Shown: positions 29,662-38,400 of the stretch, in pieces
Layout of the letters: every line of letters begins with the position of its first letter
Numbering within the stretch: position 1 is the stretch's first letter
Source of the DNA: Streptomyces flavotricini
GTDB taxonomy: Bacteria > Actinomycetota > Actinomycetes > Streptomycetales > Streptomycetaceae
Reading direction: 5' to 3'
NCBI RefSeq assembly: GCF_020639365.1
Contig: NZ_JAINUL010000001.1
Location: forward strand, 6,622,867-6,686,866
DNA: 64,000 bases
Position numbers and translations under genes: made by a program
Notes under the pieces: model-generated
What the model saw: the letters and a program-made list of their open reading frames with translations, nothing else
Told to the model about the DNA's origin: nothing
Databases searched by the model: none

Positions 29662-30278
29662 GCGACGTGGCCCGGCTCGCGCTGAAGCCCGCCCTGGAGG
29701 CCGTCCTCATGGTCGTGGACGAGCCCGCGACCGAGGCGCACCTCGCCAAGGTGCTGGACCGCCCCCCGCGCGAGGTCGCCGACGCCCTGCGCGAGCTGGC
29801 CGACGAGTACACCGTCCAGGGGCGCGGCTTCGAGCTGCGGCTCGTCGCCGGCGGCTGGCGGTTCTACACCCGGGCGGAGTACTCCGACGCCGTCGAGCGC
29901 TTCGTACTGGACGGGCAGCAGGCCCGGCTGACCCAGGCGGCCCTGGAGACGCTGGCGGTGGTCGCGTACCGCCAGCCGGTGAGCCGATCGCGGGTCTCGG
30001 CGGTCCGCGGAGTGAACTGTGACGGGGTCATGCGGACCCTGCTCCAGCGCGGTCTGGTGGCCGAGGCGGGCACGGAACCCGAAACAGGTGCGATCCTGTA
30101 CAGGACGACGAACTACTTTCTGGAGCGGATGGGCCTGCGCGGCCTGGATGAGCTCCCGGAGCTCGCGCCCTTCCTCCCCGAGGCGGACGCGATCGAAGCC
30201 GAGACGCAAGAGGGTGTTCCGTCGTTCGATCCGGATGCACCGGATACCGATGAAGACGACAAGACGACGGAACTTTGA
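29658..30278 (+). CDS. scpB: Segregation and condensation protein ScpB
   Basis: 206 residues with two winged helices: ALKPALEAVLMVVDEPATEA to FELRLVAGGWRFYTRAEYSD, and RLTQAALETLAVVAYRQPVS followed by SRVSAVRGVNCDGVMRTLLQ, then ILYRTTNYFLERMGL. It forms the SMC-ScpAB condensin complex with ScpA. The C-terminal 30 residues are acidic. The ATG at 29658 overlaps the scpA stop and its own stop overlaps the pseudouridine synthase start (TGATG), so the three genes are translationally coupled. Confidence 0.94.
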   Translation: MSDVARLALKPALEAVLMVVDEPATEAHLAKVLDRPPREVADALRELADEYTVQGRGFELRLVAGGWRFYTRAEYSDAVERFVLDGQQARLTQAALETLAVVAYRQPVSRSRVSAVRGVNCDGVMRTLLQRGLVAEAGTEPETGAILYRTTNYFLERMGLRGLDELPELAPFLPEADAIEAETQEGVPSFDPDAPDTDEDDKTTEL

Positions 30279-31438
30279 TGCGAAGCAGCGGCAACGGCAA
30301 CGGTGGCAACAGGAACAGCGGCGGCGGTGGCGGCGGCGGGCGTGGTAACTCCCGCGGCGGCAGCTCCAGCGGCGGCGGGGGTGGCTACCGCGGTGGCGGC
30401 TCCGGCGGCAGCGGCTCGGGAGGCGGCTCCCGCGGTGGCGGCTCCGGCGGCGGCTACCAGGGCGGCTGTGCCCGCGGCGCGGCCGACGGCAACCGCGGCG
30501 GCGCCCGCGGTGACGCGGCGCGCGGTGGCGCCAAGGGCGGTCCCCGCACCTCCAAGACCCCCGGCATCGGCGGGGCCGGCGGCCCGCGCCGCGGCCCCGG
30601 CAGCCGCAGCGGCCAGTCCCGTCCCCGCGAGCTGGACGCGCGGATCGAGGAGCGCGTGCGCGACCGGTACGCCGACAAGCCCGAGATCAAGACCCCGAAG
30701 ACCTTCCCCGGCGCCGAGCAGGAAGGCGAGCGCCTGCAGAAGGTGCTCGCCCGTGCCGGCATGGGTTCGCGCCGCGCGTGCGAGGAGCTCATCGAGCAGG
30801 CCCGCGTCGAGGTCAACGGCGAGATCGTGCTGGAGCAGGGCAAGCGGGTCCAGCCGAAGGACGAGATCAAGGTGGACGGCCTGACGGTCGCCACCCAGTC
30901 GTACCTGTTCTTCGCGCTGAACAAGCCCGCCGGCGTCGTCTCCACCATGGAGGACCCGGACGGCCGCCAGTGCCTCGGCGACTACGTCACCAACCGCGAG
31001 ACCCGCCTCTTCCACGTCGGCCGGCTCGACACGGAGACCGAGGGCATCATCCTCCTCACCAACCACGGTGAGCTGGCCCACCGCCTCACGCACCCGAAGT
31101 ACGGCGTGAAGAAGACGTACGTCGCCGCCATCACCGGCCCGCTGCCGCGCGACATCGGCAAGAAGCTCAAGGACGGCATCGAGCTGGAGGACGGGTACGC
31201 CCGCGCCGACCACTTCCGCGTCGTCGACCAGGTCGGCAAGAACTACCTGGTCGAGGTGACCCTCCACGAGGGCCGCAAGCACATCGTCCGCCGGATGCTG
31301 GCCGAGGCCGGCTTCCCGGTCGAGAAGCTCGTACGGACCTCCTTCGGCCCGATCGAGCTGGGCGACCAGAAGTCCGGCTGGCTGCGCCGCCTGACCAACA
31401 CCGAGGTCGGCATGCTCATGCGCGAGGTCGGTCTGTAG
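30278..31438 (+). CDS. RsuA/RluB-type pseudouridine synthase with Gly-rich RGG N-terminus
   Basis: 386 residues. Residues 1-125 are Gly/Arg/Ser-rich (GGYRGGGSGGSGSG and similar), an RGG-like disordered tail. An S4 domain starts at about residue 148 (ERLQKVLARAGMGSRRACEE). The catalytic domain has the Asp motif FHVGRLDTETEGIILLTNHG and KKTYVAAITG, then HEGRKHIVRRMLAEAGFPV. The family isomerises uridine in 16S or 23S rRNA; the RluB group targets 23S. Its place after scpB is conserved in many Gram-positive bacteria. The ATG at 30278 overlaps the scpB stop. Confidence 0.92.
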   Translation: MRSSGNGNGGNRNSGGGGGGGRGNSRGGSSSGGGGGYRGGGSGGSGSGGGSRGGGSGGGYQGGCARGAADGNRGGARGDAARGGAKGGPRTSKTPGIGGAGGPRRGPGSRSGQSRPRELDARIEERVRDRYADKPEIKTPKTFPGAEQEGERLQKVLARAGMGSRRACEELIEQARVEVNGEIVLEQGKRVQPKDEIKVDGLTVATQSYLFFALNKPAGVVSTMEDPDGRQCLGDYVTNRETRLFHVGRLDTETEGIILLTNHGELAHRLTHPKYGVKKTYVAAITGPLPRDIGKKLKDGIELEDGYARADHFRVVDQVGKNYLVEVTLHEGRKHIVRRMLAEAGFPVEKLVRTSFGPIELGDQKSGWLRRLTNTEVGMLMREVGL

Positions 31439-31459
31439 CCCTCGCCCAACGGCTGGGAG

Positions 31460-31494
31460 AAGCCCGCAGTGCCCACGTGGCACTGCGGGCTTTT
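31460..31494 (+). terminator. Rho-independent terminator after pseudouridine synthase
   Basis: 14-bp arms, aagcccgcagtgcc and its complement, with a five-base loop and a TTTT run at 31491-31494, just before the NAD operon promoter. Confidence 0.88.
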
Positions 31495-31497
31495 CGC

Positions 31498-31541
31498 TTG
31501 TCAGGGACCCGTCCCGCTGTTTATAGTCAACGTGACTATTA
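31498..31541 (+). promoter_or_regulatory. Promoter with palindromic operator of the NAD salvage operon (probable NrtR site)
   Basis: ttgtca (31498-31503), an 18-base spacer and tatagt (31522-31527) form a good promoter. A perfect palindrome atagtca-acg-tgactat at 31523-31539 covers the -10 and the expected start point. A regulator of the NrtR type is encoded third in this operon; NrtR repressors are known to bind palindromes of this size at NAD genes and release on ADP-ribose or related ligands. Assignment of this site to NrtR is inference from position and symmetry. Confidence 0.75.
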
Positions 31542-31564
31542 AAGAACGAGGGGGGTCGGCCGTC

Positions 31565-32161
31565 ATGAGCTGGACCGAAATCCTGGGCTTCGCCACCGGA
31601 GCCCTGTGCGTCTGGCTCGTCGCCCGGCAGCACGTCGCGAACTGGCCGATCGGCATCGCGAACAACGTCTTCTTCATCGTGCTCTTCGCCCGGTCCGGCC
31701 TGTACGCCGACGCCGGGCTCCAGATCGTCTTCATCGCCCTCGCCGCGTACGGCTGGTGGTCCTGGACCCACGGGGGTGGACCAGGAACCGCCGACGCCCT
31801 GCCGGTGCGCCGCACCACGCGCACCGAATGGGCCGTGCTGGCCGCGGCGGGGGCGGTGGGGGTGCTCGGGCTCACGCTGCTGCTGAGCCGGGTCTCCGAC
31901 TCCACCGTCCCGTTCTGGGACGCGCTGACCACCGGGCTCTCGCTCATGGCCACCTACGGCCAGTGCCGCAAGCTCGTCGAGTCGTGGTGGCTGTGGATCG
32001 CCGCCGACCTCGTCTACATCCCGCTCTACGCGTACAAGGGGCTGTACCTGACCTCGGTCCTGTACGCCGGCTTCCTCGTGCTCTGCGTGGTCGGCCTGCT
32101 CGGCTGGCTCCGTACGCTCCCGGCGCGGGGCGCCCGTACGGCGGCGGAGGCGACGGCATGA
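31565..32161 (+). CDS. pnuC: Nicotinamide riboside transporter PnuC
   Basis: 198 residues and about seven hydrophobic segments. The start MSWTEILGFATGALCVWLVA, the WPIGIANNVFFIVLF segment, AAYGWWSWTHGG and ESWWLWIAADLVYIPLYAYK are typical of PnuC facilitators, whose Trp and Asn residues bind the nicotinamide ring. It imports nicotinamide riboside, trapped by phosphorylation. The ATG at 31565 has gagggggg upstream; a longer frame begins inside the terminator and is rejected. The stop overlaps the nadR start (ATGA). Confidence 0.92.
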   Translation: MSWTEILGFATGALCVWLVARQHVANWPIGIANNVFFIVLFARSGLYADAGLQIVFIALAAYGWWSWTHGGGPGTADALPVRRTTRTEWAVLAAAGAVGVLGLTLLLSRVSDSTVPFWDALTTGLSLMATYGQCRKLVESWWLWIAADLVYIPLYAYKGLYLTSVLYAGFLVLCVVGLLGWLRTLPARGARTAAEATA

Positions 32162-33255
32162 GCGGCGCGAGCGGTACGAAGCGCTACGCCCACGGCCTGG
32201 TCCTCGGCAAGTTCTACCCGCCGCACGCCGGCCACCACCACCTCGTGCGCACCGCCCAGGAGCAGTGCGAGCGGCTGACCGTGCTGGTGTGCGCGGCCTC
32301 CGTGGAATCGGTGCCGCTCGCCGACCGGGTGGCGTGGATGCGCGAGGCGCACCCGGGGGCCGAGGTCGTCGGCGCGGTCGACGACATCCCGGTCGACCTG
32401 CGGGACCCGGCGGTCTGGGAGGCGCACATGGCGGTCTTCCGGGGCGCGGTGCCGGGGCGCGTCGACGCCGTCTTCACCTCGGAGGAGTACGGGACGGAGC
32501 TCGCCCGGCGGTTCGGGGCCGAGGAGGTCCGCGTGGACCCGGGGCGGACCCGCTTCCCCGTCTCCGGTACGGCGGTCCGGGCGGACCCGGTCGGGAACTG
32601 GGAGTTCCTGGGTCCCGGCGTACGCGCGGCCCTGACCCGGCGGATCGTCGTGCTCGGGGCCGAGTCGACCGGTACGACGACCCTGTCGCGGGCGCTCGCG
32701 GCGCACTACCGGGCGCGCGGCGGGGTGTGGGCCGGGACGGGCTGGGTCGCGGAGTACGGGCGTGCGTACAGCGAAGAGAAGCTGGCGGCGGCGCAGGCGG
32801 CGAACCCCTCCGCCACCTGGGAGGACGTGTCCTTCCGGTCGGATGAGTTCCCGCTCATCGCCCGCCGCCAGGACGCGGAGGAGGAGCGGGCGGCCCGGAC
32901 GGGTTCGCCGGTGCTGATCTGCGACACCGACTCCTTCGCGACCGGCATCTGGCACGAGCGGTACACGGGAGGGCGCAGCGAGGAGGTCGAGAAGACCGCC
33001 GCGCTGACGCACCGGGACCTCTACCTCCTCACGGACCACGCGGACGTGCCCTTCGAGGACGACGGTCTGCGCGACGGCGAGCACCTGAGGCCGTGGATGA
33101 CGGACCGCTTCCGTGAGGAACTCACGCGCACGGGCAGGCGTTTCCTGGTCGTGCGCGGGGACCGCGAGACCCGGCTGAAGACGGCGGTCGCAGCCGTGGA
33201 CGAAGTGCTGGCCGAGGGACGGCACTTCGCGGACCCCCTCCCGGAGAACCGATGA
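32158..33255 (+). CDS. nadR: NadR-like bifunctional NMN adenylyltransferase / ribosylnicotinamide kinase
   Basis: 365 residues. The nucleotidyltransferase domain starts HGLVLGKFYPPHAGHHHLV (the HAGH is the adenylyltransferase HxGH). From about residue 160 a P-loop kinase domain follows: RIVVLGAESTGTTTLSRAL, then VLICDTDSFATGIWHERY and DLYLLTDHADVPFEDDGLRD. Together they turn nicotinamide riboside into NMN and then NAD, the metabolic partner of PnuC. The DNA-binding domain of enterobacterial NadR is absent; the separate NrtR-like gene next door probably provides regulation. It overlaps pnuC and the next gene by four bases each. Confidence 0.92.
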   Translation: MSGASGTKRYAHGLVLGKFYPPHAGHHHLVRTAQEQCERLTVLVCAASVESVPLADRVAWMREAHPGAEVVGAVDDIPVDLRDPAVWEAHMAVFRGAVPGRVDAVFTSEEYGTELARRFGAEEVRVDPGRTRFPVSGTAVRADPVGNWEFLGPGVRAALTRRIVVLGAESTGTTTLSRALAAHYRARGGVWAGTGWVAEYGRAYSEEKLAAAQAANPSATWEDVSFRSDEFPLIARRQDAEEERAARTGSPVLICDTDSFATGIWHERYTGGRSEEVEKTAALTHRDLYLLTDHADVPFEDDGLRDGEHLRPWMTDRFREELTRTGRRFLVVRGDRETRLKTAVAAVDEVLAEGRHFADPLPENR

Positions 33256-33980
33256 AGGGGTACGATCCGCACGCGTTCGAACCGTTCGCGGTGACGGTGG
33301 ACCTGGCGGTCTTCACGGTGCGGGGCGGCGCGCTGAACGTCCTGCTGATCCGGCGCGGCCAGGACCCGTACGCGGGGGCCTGGGCGCTGCCCGGCGGCTT
33401 CCTGCTCCCGCGGGAGTCGGCCGAGACGGCGGCCCGCCGGGAGCTGGCCGAGGAGACCGGACTGGCGGAGGCGGTCGTCGCCGCGCTGCACCTCGAGCAG
33501 CTGCGCACGTACAGCGATCCGGACCGCGATCCGCGGATGCGGGTGGTCTCGGTGGCCTTCGCCGCGCTGGTCCCGGACATGCCGGAGCCGGTGGCTGAGG
33601 GCGGCGGGGACGCGGCGCAGGCGCGCTGGGTGCCGGTGGGGGAGACCGGGCCGCTGGCCTTCGACCACGCGCGGATCCTGTCCGACGCACGCTCCCGCAT
33701 CGGGGCGAAACTCGAATACACCTGCCTGGCCACGGGGTTCTGCCCGCCCGAATTCACCCTCGGGGAGCTCCAGTCCGTCTACGAGACCGTCTGGGACACC
33801 GCCCTGGACCGCCCCAACTTCCGCCGCAAGGTCCTGGCGACGCCCGGCTTCGTCGAGGCGGTGCCGGGGGCGGCCCGGCTGACCGGAGGCCGCGGCAAAC
33901 CGGCCGCGCTGTACCGGGCGGGCCCGGCGACCGCCCTCCACCCGCCCCTGCTCCGTCCCACGGAAGGACACGCTCAATGA
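33252..33980 (+). CDS. nrtR: NrtR-type NUDIX transcriptional regulator of NAD metabolism
   Basis: 242 residues. An N-terminal NUDIX fold (PFAVTVDLAVFTVRGGALNV) carries a complete NUDIX box GGFLLPRESAETAARREL with AEETGL after it, so unlike many NrtR proteins it could retain hydrolase activity. The C-terminal ~90 residues form a winged helix (FTLGELQSVYETVWDTALDR then NFRRKVLATPGFV), the NrtR DNA-binding domain. Placement in an NAD salvage operon and the upstream palindrome support the name. The ATG overlaps the nadR stop and the stop overlaps the glycohydrolase start. Confidence 0.9.
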   Translation: MKGYDPHAFEPFAVTVDLAVFTVRGGALNVLLIRRGQDPYAGAWALPGGFLLPRESAETAARRELAEETGLAEAVVAALHLEQLRTYSDPDRDPRMRVVSVAFAALVPDMPEPVAEGGGDAAQARWVPVGETGPLAFDHARILSDARSRIGAKLEYTCLATGFCPPEFTLGELQSVYETVWDTALDRPNFRRKVLATPGFVEAVPGAARLTGGRGKPAALYRAGPATALHPPLLRPTEGHAQ

Positions 33981-35005
33981 CCCTGGCCCCGACATCGAGG
34001 AAGCGGCCGGCGACGGGGGCCCTGATGGGCCTCGCGCTGGGTGACGCACTGGGCTTCCCCACGGAGTTCAACGACGTCCCGTCGATCCTGGCGAAGACCG
34101 GCCCGTGGCGGTCCATGCCCCTGCCCCGCCCGGCGATCGTCACGGACGACACCCAGATGACCCTGGCCCTGGCGCGCGGCATACGGACGGCGGCGGAACG
34201 GGGGCCCCTGGACCCTGATCTCCTCGCGGGCCCGATCCGGGAGGAGTTCGTGGCCTGGTACCACTCCCCGGAGAACAACAGGGCCCCCGGCAACACCTGC
34301 TTGCGAGCCTGCAGCCTGCTGAACGACCCCTCCCGGGACTGGCGGGACGCGAGCCAGACCGGCTCGAAGGGCTGTGGGGCGAACATGCGGGTGGTCCCGG
34401 TGGGCCTGGTCCCCGGCTGGACGGAGGAGGAGCGCGCCGGCGCGGCCCAGCTCCAGTCGGCCCTCACCCACGGCCACCCGACGGCCCTCGCGGCCTCCGA
34501 CCTGACGGCCCGGGCGGTCCACCTCCTCGCGCAGGGCACGGAGGTGACGGGCCTGGTCGGGCAGCTGCGCTCGTACGCCCTCGACAACCGCACCCGCTAT
34601 CACGAGCGCTGGCTCGGCGACCTGTGGATGCGTACGGCCTCGGACGCCTCGCCGGAGTCCTTCATGGCCCGGGGCTGGGACGACTGCCTGGCGGTCCTGG
34701 ACCGCCTGACGGCGGCCCTGCGCTCCCCCTCCCCGGAAACGGACCCGTGCCTGACGACGGGCGACGGCTGGATCGCGGAGGAGGCCCTCGCCACGGCCCT
34801 GCAGTGCTTCCTCCTCTTCCCGGACTCCCCCCTCACGGCCCTGCGCCGCGCCGCCTGCACGAAGGGCGACTCGGACTCGATCGCCTGCCTGGCAGGCGCC
34901 TTCGCGGGCGCCCACCTCGGCGCGTCCGTCTGGCCCGAAGACTGGACGTCCCGCATCGAATACCGCGACGACCTCCTCAGCTGCGGCACCCTCTGGGACG
35001 CGTGA
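33977..35005 (+). CDS. ADP-ribosylglycohydrolase (DraG/ARH family)
   Basis: 342 residues. The metal-binding motifs are clear: ALMGLALGDALGFPTEF at the start, VTDDTQMTLALARGI, and GDSDSIACLAGAFAGAHLG near the C-terminus, with GCGANMRVVPVG between. The family removes ADP-ribose from proteins or nucleic acids with two divalent metals. It is the last gene of the pnuC-nadR-nrtR operon, overlapping by four bases. ADP-ribose is the reported effector of several NrtR regulators, so this enzyme could generate the inducer or recycle it; that link is inference. Confidence 0.9.
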   Translation: MTLAPTSRKRPATGALMGLALGDALGFPTEFNDVPSILAKTGPWRSMPLPRPAIVTDDTQMTLALARGIRTAAERGPLDPDLLAGPIREEFVAWYHSPENNRAPGNTCLRACSLLNDPSRDWRDASQTGSKGCGANMRVVPVGLVPGWTEEERAGAAQLQSALTHGHPTALAASDLTARAVHLLAQGTEVTGLVGQLRSYALDNRTRYHERWLGDLWMRTASDASPESFMARGWDDCLAVLDRLTAALRSPSPETDPCLTTGDGWIAEEALATALQCFLLFPDSPLTALRRAACTKGDSDSIACLAGAFAGAHLGASVWPEDWTSRIEYRDDLLSCGTLWDA

Positions 35006-35060
35006 GGCACCCGTAGCGCGGAACACACGGCGAGGCGAGGAATAGCGCACCCGCACACCG

Positions 35061-35096
35061 GAGTGCCCCGGTCCGGAATCCCGGACCGGGGCACTC
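35061..35096. terminator. Strong bidirectional terminator between NAD operon and RHS locus
   Basis: 16-bp perfect arms, gagtgccccggtccgg and its complement, with an aatc loop. It separates convergent stops at 35005 and 35106. Confidence 0.85.
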
Positions 35097-35105
35097 ATCC
35101 TCTTG

Positions 35106-35381
35106 TCAATTTATGGCGACGAAGTCGGGAACTCCAACCAAAGAATCCGGATCGTCGAACGATTTGAAATCGACGGACAGTGGTGCCTTGGTCCGCGAAA
35201 CCCTGATTCCATGGAGGCAGTTACCGCACCAGGTCATGCTGAACCCGATTCTGGTTTCGGGATCCCCGACGTAGCGCAACTTCAATTGCGCTTCACCGCA
35301 CCTCGGACAGCTCACGGCAGGGCTTCCGTCGATCAGCGCAGCCAAAGCCGACATCCATTGTGCGCGATCATTTTTTGGCAT
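35106..35381 (-). CDS. Small zinc-ribbon protein, candidate immunity protein to the RHS toxin
   Basis: 91 residues with two CxxC pairs (C25/C28 in SCPRCGE and C52/C55 in TWCGNCLHG), a zinc-ribbon pattern. The ATG at 35381 has ggag seven bases upstream. It lies 47 bases after the RHS stop on the same strand, the usual position for immunity genes of polymorphic toxins. Base composition is clearly less GC-rich than the neighbouring core genes, matching the toxin tip. The function is inferred from position only; no family is recognised. Confidence 0.65.
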   Translation of the reverse strand: MPKNDRAQWMSALAALIDGSPAVSCPRCGEAQLKLRYVGDPETRIGFSMTWCGNCLHGIRVSRTKAPLSVDFKSFDDPDSLVGVPDFVAIN

Positions 35382-35428
35382 CGACTACTCCGACCCGATC
35401 CTCGAATTCTGTGTGCGGCGGGTGTCCG

Positions 35429-38400
35429 TCACGACGAGCCACCCTTCGACTTGAAATACTGCCAGAAGGAAGGTTCGATGGCGTGAGCGGTGTCCTCGTA
35501 CGCTCGCCCGCCAACGGTGTCCTCCGCGCCCGGTCCGTAGAGTTCGAGCTGCATCACGTGCGTCCGTTCATGGCCGATCGTCTTGACCATGTTCTCCTCG
35601 GATGAGAACGCGTCCGGATAGAAAGTTATCTTCTTCGTGAGGGGATTCGTATGGCCGTAAAGGTCTTTCCCTATGAGCTCCGACTGCCTGTTGATGGTCC
35701 ATTTTACTCCGGACAGGCTCGCGCCACCCAGCTCGGCGTATTGCTTCACGGTCCTACGCTGCATCGGGAGGGCCAGTCCGGAAAACTCGCCAATGTTTAC
35801 CCCTCGTCGAAAGAGTGCAGCCTGCGAGAACTTCGCTGCGGCCGAGGCTTCCGGAGCGACCGGACCCAAGGGAAGACTCGCAAGGGCACCGCCCTGACCG
35901 ACACCCATGTCGAAGGCTGCGCTGCTGACATCCACGCCGTCCGCTGCGAACTCCTTGCGCATTGCATCACCGGCGCACTCCACCTCTCCGAAGAGCTTGA
36001 AACCCTGGCAGGCGAAAGTTAGGCCCTCCACGATTCCGGTGAGGATGCCGTGCCCGTAATCGCGGTCATTGCCGAGGGGCTGATCCACCCACTTTCCGCT
36101 GCAGCCCGCACGATTGCAGGTGACCTTCCGGTGTCCGGTCTTCGAGGAGCCGCCAGAGGGTTTGCCGCCCTGCGGAGCCGTCTGCTGCCGCCGCTTTCGT
36201 TCGACGTAATCGGGGGCGAGGGTGCCGCCGACCGCCTCGACCTCGGTCTCGTAGCGGTTGCCGTAGTCGTACGGGTCGTTGCCGTTGTGGCACTTGTACA
36301 TGCCGCTGGCGCACTCCTGGAGGGCCAGACCGGTGGGGTCCCAGTAGGTCCAGGGGTTCTGGTTGGCGTACGTGTAGCCGTGGAGTTGCTGGGAGTCCTT
36401 GAGGTCCATGATCGGGTCGACGGATATGAATCGGCCGATCAAGGGGTCGTAGTCGCGGGCTCCGATGTGCGTGAGGCCGGTGTCGGTGTCCTTGGTGCCC
36501 CCGACGAAGGTCTTCTCGCCCGCCCAGCCGGTCGGCTTGGTGCCGCGCTCTCCACCGAACAGTCCGGTCTTGCGGCGGGTGACAGCCTGCGTGGCGTCGG
36601 CGGTGATCTGGGTGGTTCCGGTGTTGTGGTGGTCTGCCAGCACGAAGGTGAGCTTGCCGCCGGTGCGCATCGCGGTGTCGCCGTAATGGCGGGTGCCCTT
36701 CACGGTGCCGGACTTGTCAAGGCGGAGTTCGTTGCCTCCGGGGAGGTAGAGGGTGGTGCCTGTGGAGTCCTTGCGGAGCAGCCGCTGGCCCGAGGGGTCG
36801 TACGTGAACGTGTTGCTGCCGGCACCCTGGTCGAGGGACTTGAGGCGGCCCTCGGCATCCCAGGTCAGGTACTGGGTGTCAGCGGTGCCGCTCTTGCGGG
36901 TCTTGGTGTTGCCGGACGCGTCATAGGTGAAGACCTCGTCACGGGGGTCGGTGCCGGTCTGGCTGACCTTGGGCAGGTCGTGCTTGCCTCCGGTCGGGGC
37001 GGCGTAGGTGCGGACCGTGTCCGCGACCGGGCCGGAGGCCGTCTTGTGCTGGGTCTCGGTCTTGCGGTTGCCCACGGCGTCGAAGGTGTACGAGGTCCAG
37101 TACGGGTCCTCACCACCGACCACCGATGAGTTGGGCGCGGGCGCGCACGTCTCGCCCTTGTTGGTCCAGGCCTCGACGATACGGTTCAGCGCACCGAGGC
37201 TGACGCACTGGGTGTCGGTCGTGCGGCTACTGTCCTGGCCGAAGGCTGTGGCGATCGAGGTCAGGCTGCCGGCCGCGTTGTAGCCGTACTTCGTGTCCTC
37301 GACGCGCTGCGGGGCCAGGTCGCGATCGGTATAGGTGCGGGTGACGGCGCCGGTGTGTTCGTCGTACTCCGTCGACCGGTATACGTGTTGGCCCAAGGCG
37401 CCCATTTCCGCCCGGGTGGTACGGCCGTAGTGGTCGTAGGTCATCGCCGTGACCAGCCGGCTGCTGCCGGCGGCCATGTTGTTGAGGAGGCCGGAGACCG
37501 ACTTGTAGGTGCTGCCGACGGTCTCTGCAGGCAGGTCGCCCATCGCCGGCTGCTTCGTCGTCAGTTGTTGTCCGGTGATGTTGTACGTGTTCGTCCACTG
37601 GTAGGTGCCCGCCAGCGCGCCCGTGTCCGGGGTGGAAGGGATGGTCACCTTGGTCGTTAGTGGCTGGTACGCATCGTTGAAGAGCAGCACCTCGGACTCG
37701 AACGCTTTGCCGTCCACGTACCGGGTCGACTTCGTGAGCTGTCCCTTGGCGACCGTGTCGTAGACCGACGAGGTCAGGAGCGTGGCGCCCTGCTTGATCG
37801 CGGTGACGCGGCCCAGCTCGTCGTAGTCGCTGTGCAGCGTGACGCCTCGGGCGTCCGTGACGTCCGTCGCTCGACCGCCCAGGTCGTAAGTGGTCTTGGT
37901 GACTCCCTTGTCCGGGTCACTCGTCTCGATCTGCTGGCCGCGCACGTCATACGTGTACGTCCACTTGGCATTACTGGCGTCCGTTACCTGCCCCAGCTGT
38001 CCGAGCCTGTTGTACGTGTACAGCGTGGACTGCGAGGCCGTTCGCGCAGGGTCCGTGTACTCCTTGGTCTCGACCGTGCGCCCGAGGGCGTCCACCACGG
38101 TCGTGGTGGACGTGCCGCCCTGAGGGGGCACGACCGTGGTCGTGTCGCCGGTGTACGTGGTGGTGGTGCGCTTGGTCTCCGTGCCGAACTTCTTCGCCAC
38201 GACAGCCGTCACCCGGCCCGCACCGTCGTACTCCGTGTCCGTGGATGAGGGGTACGCCGTCTGCTGACCCGTCACCAGGTCCGGTCCCGGGGCCCCTTCG
38301 GCGTAGAACGTGCCGGAACTGCGCCAGGCCTGGCCGAGGGTGTTGAAGAACGATTCCGTGATCAGACGCCCCGCCAGATCGGGTGACTGCGTCTGGGTCT

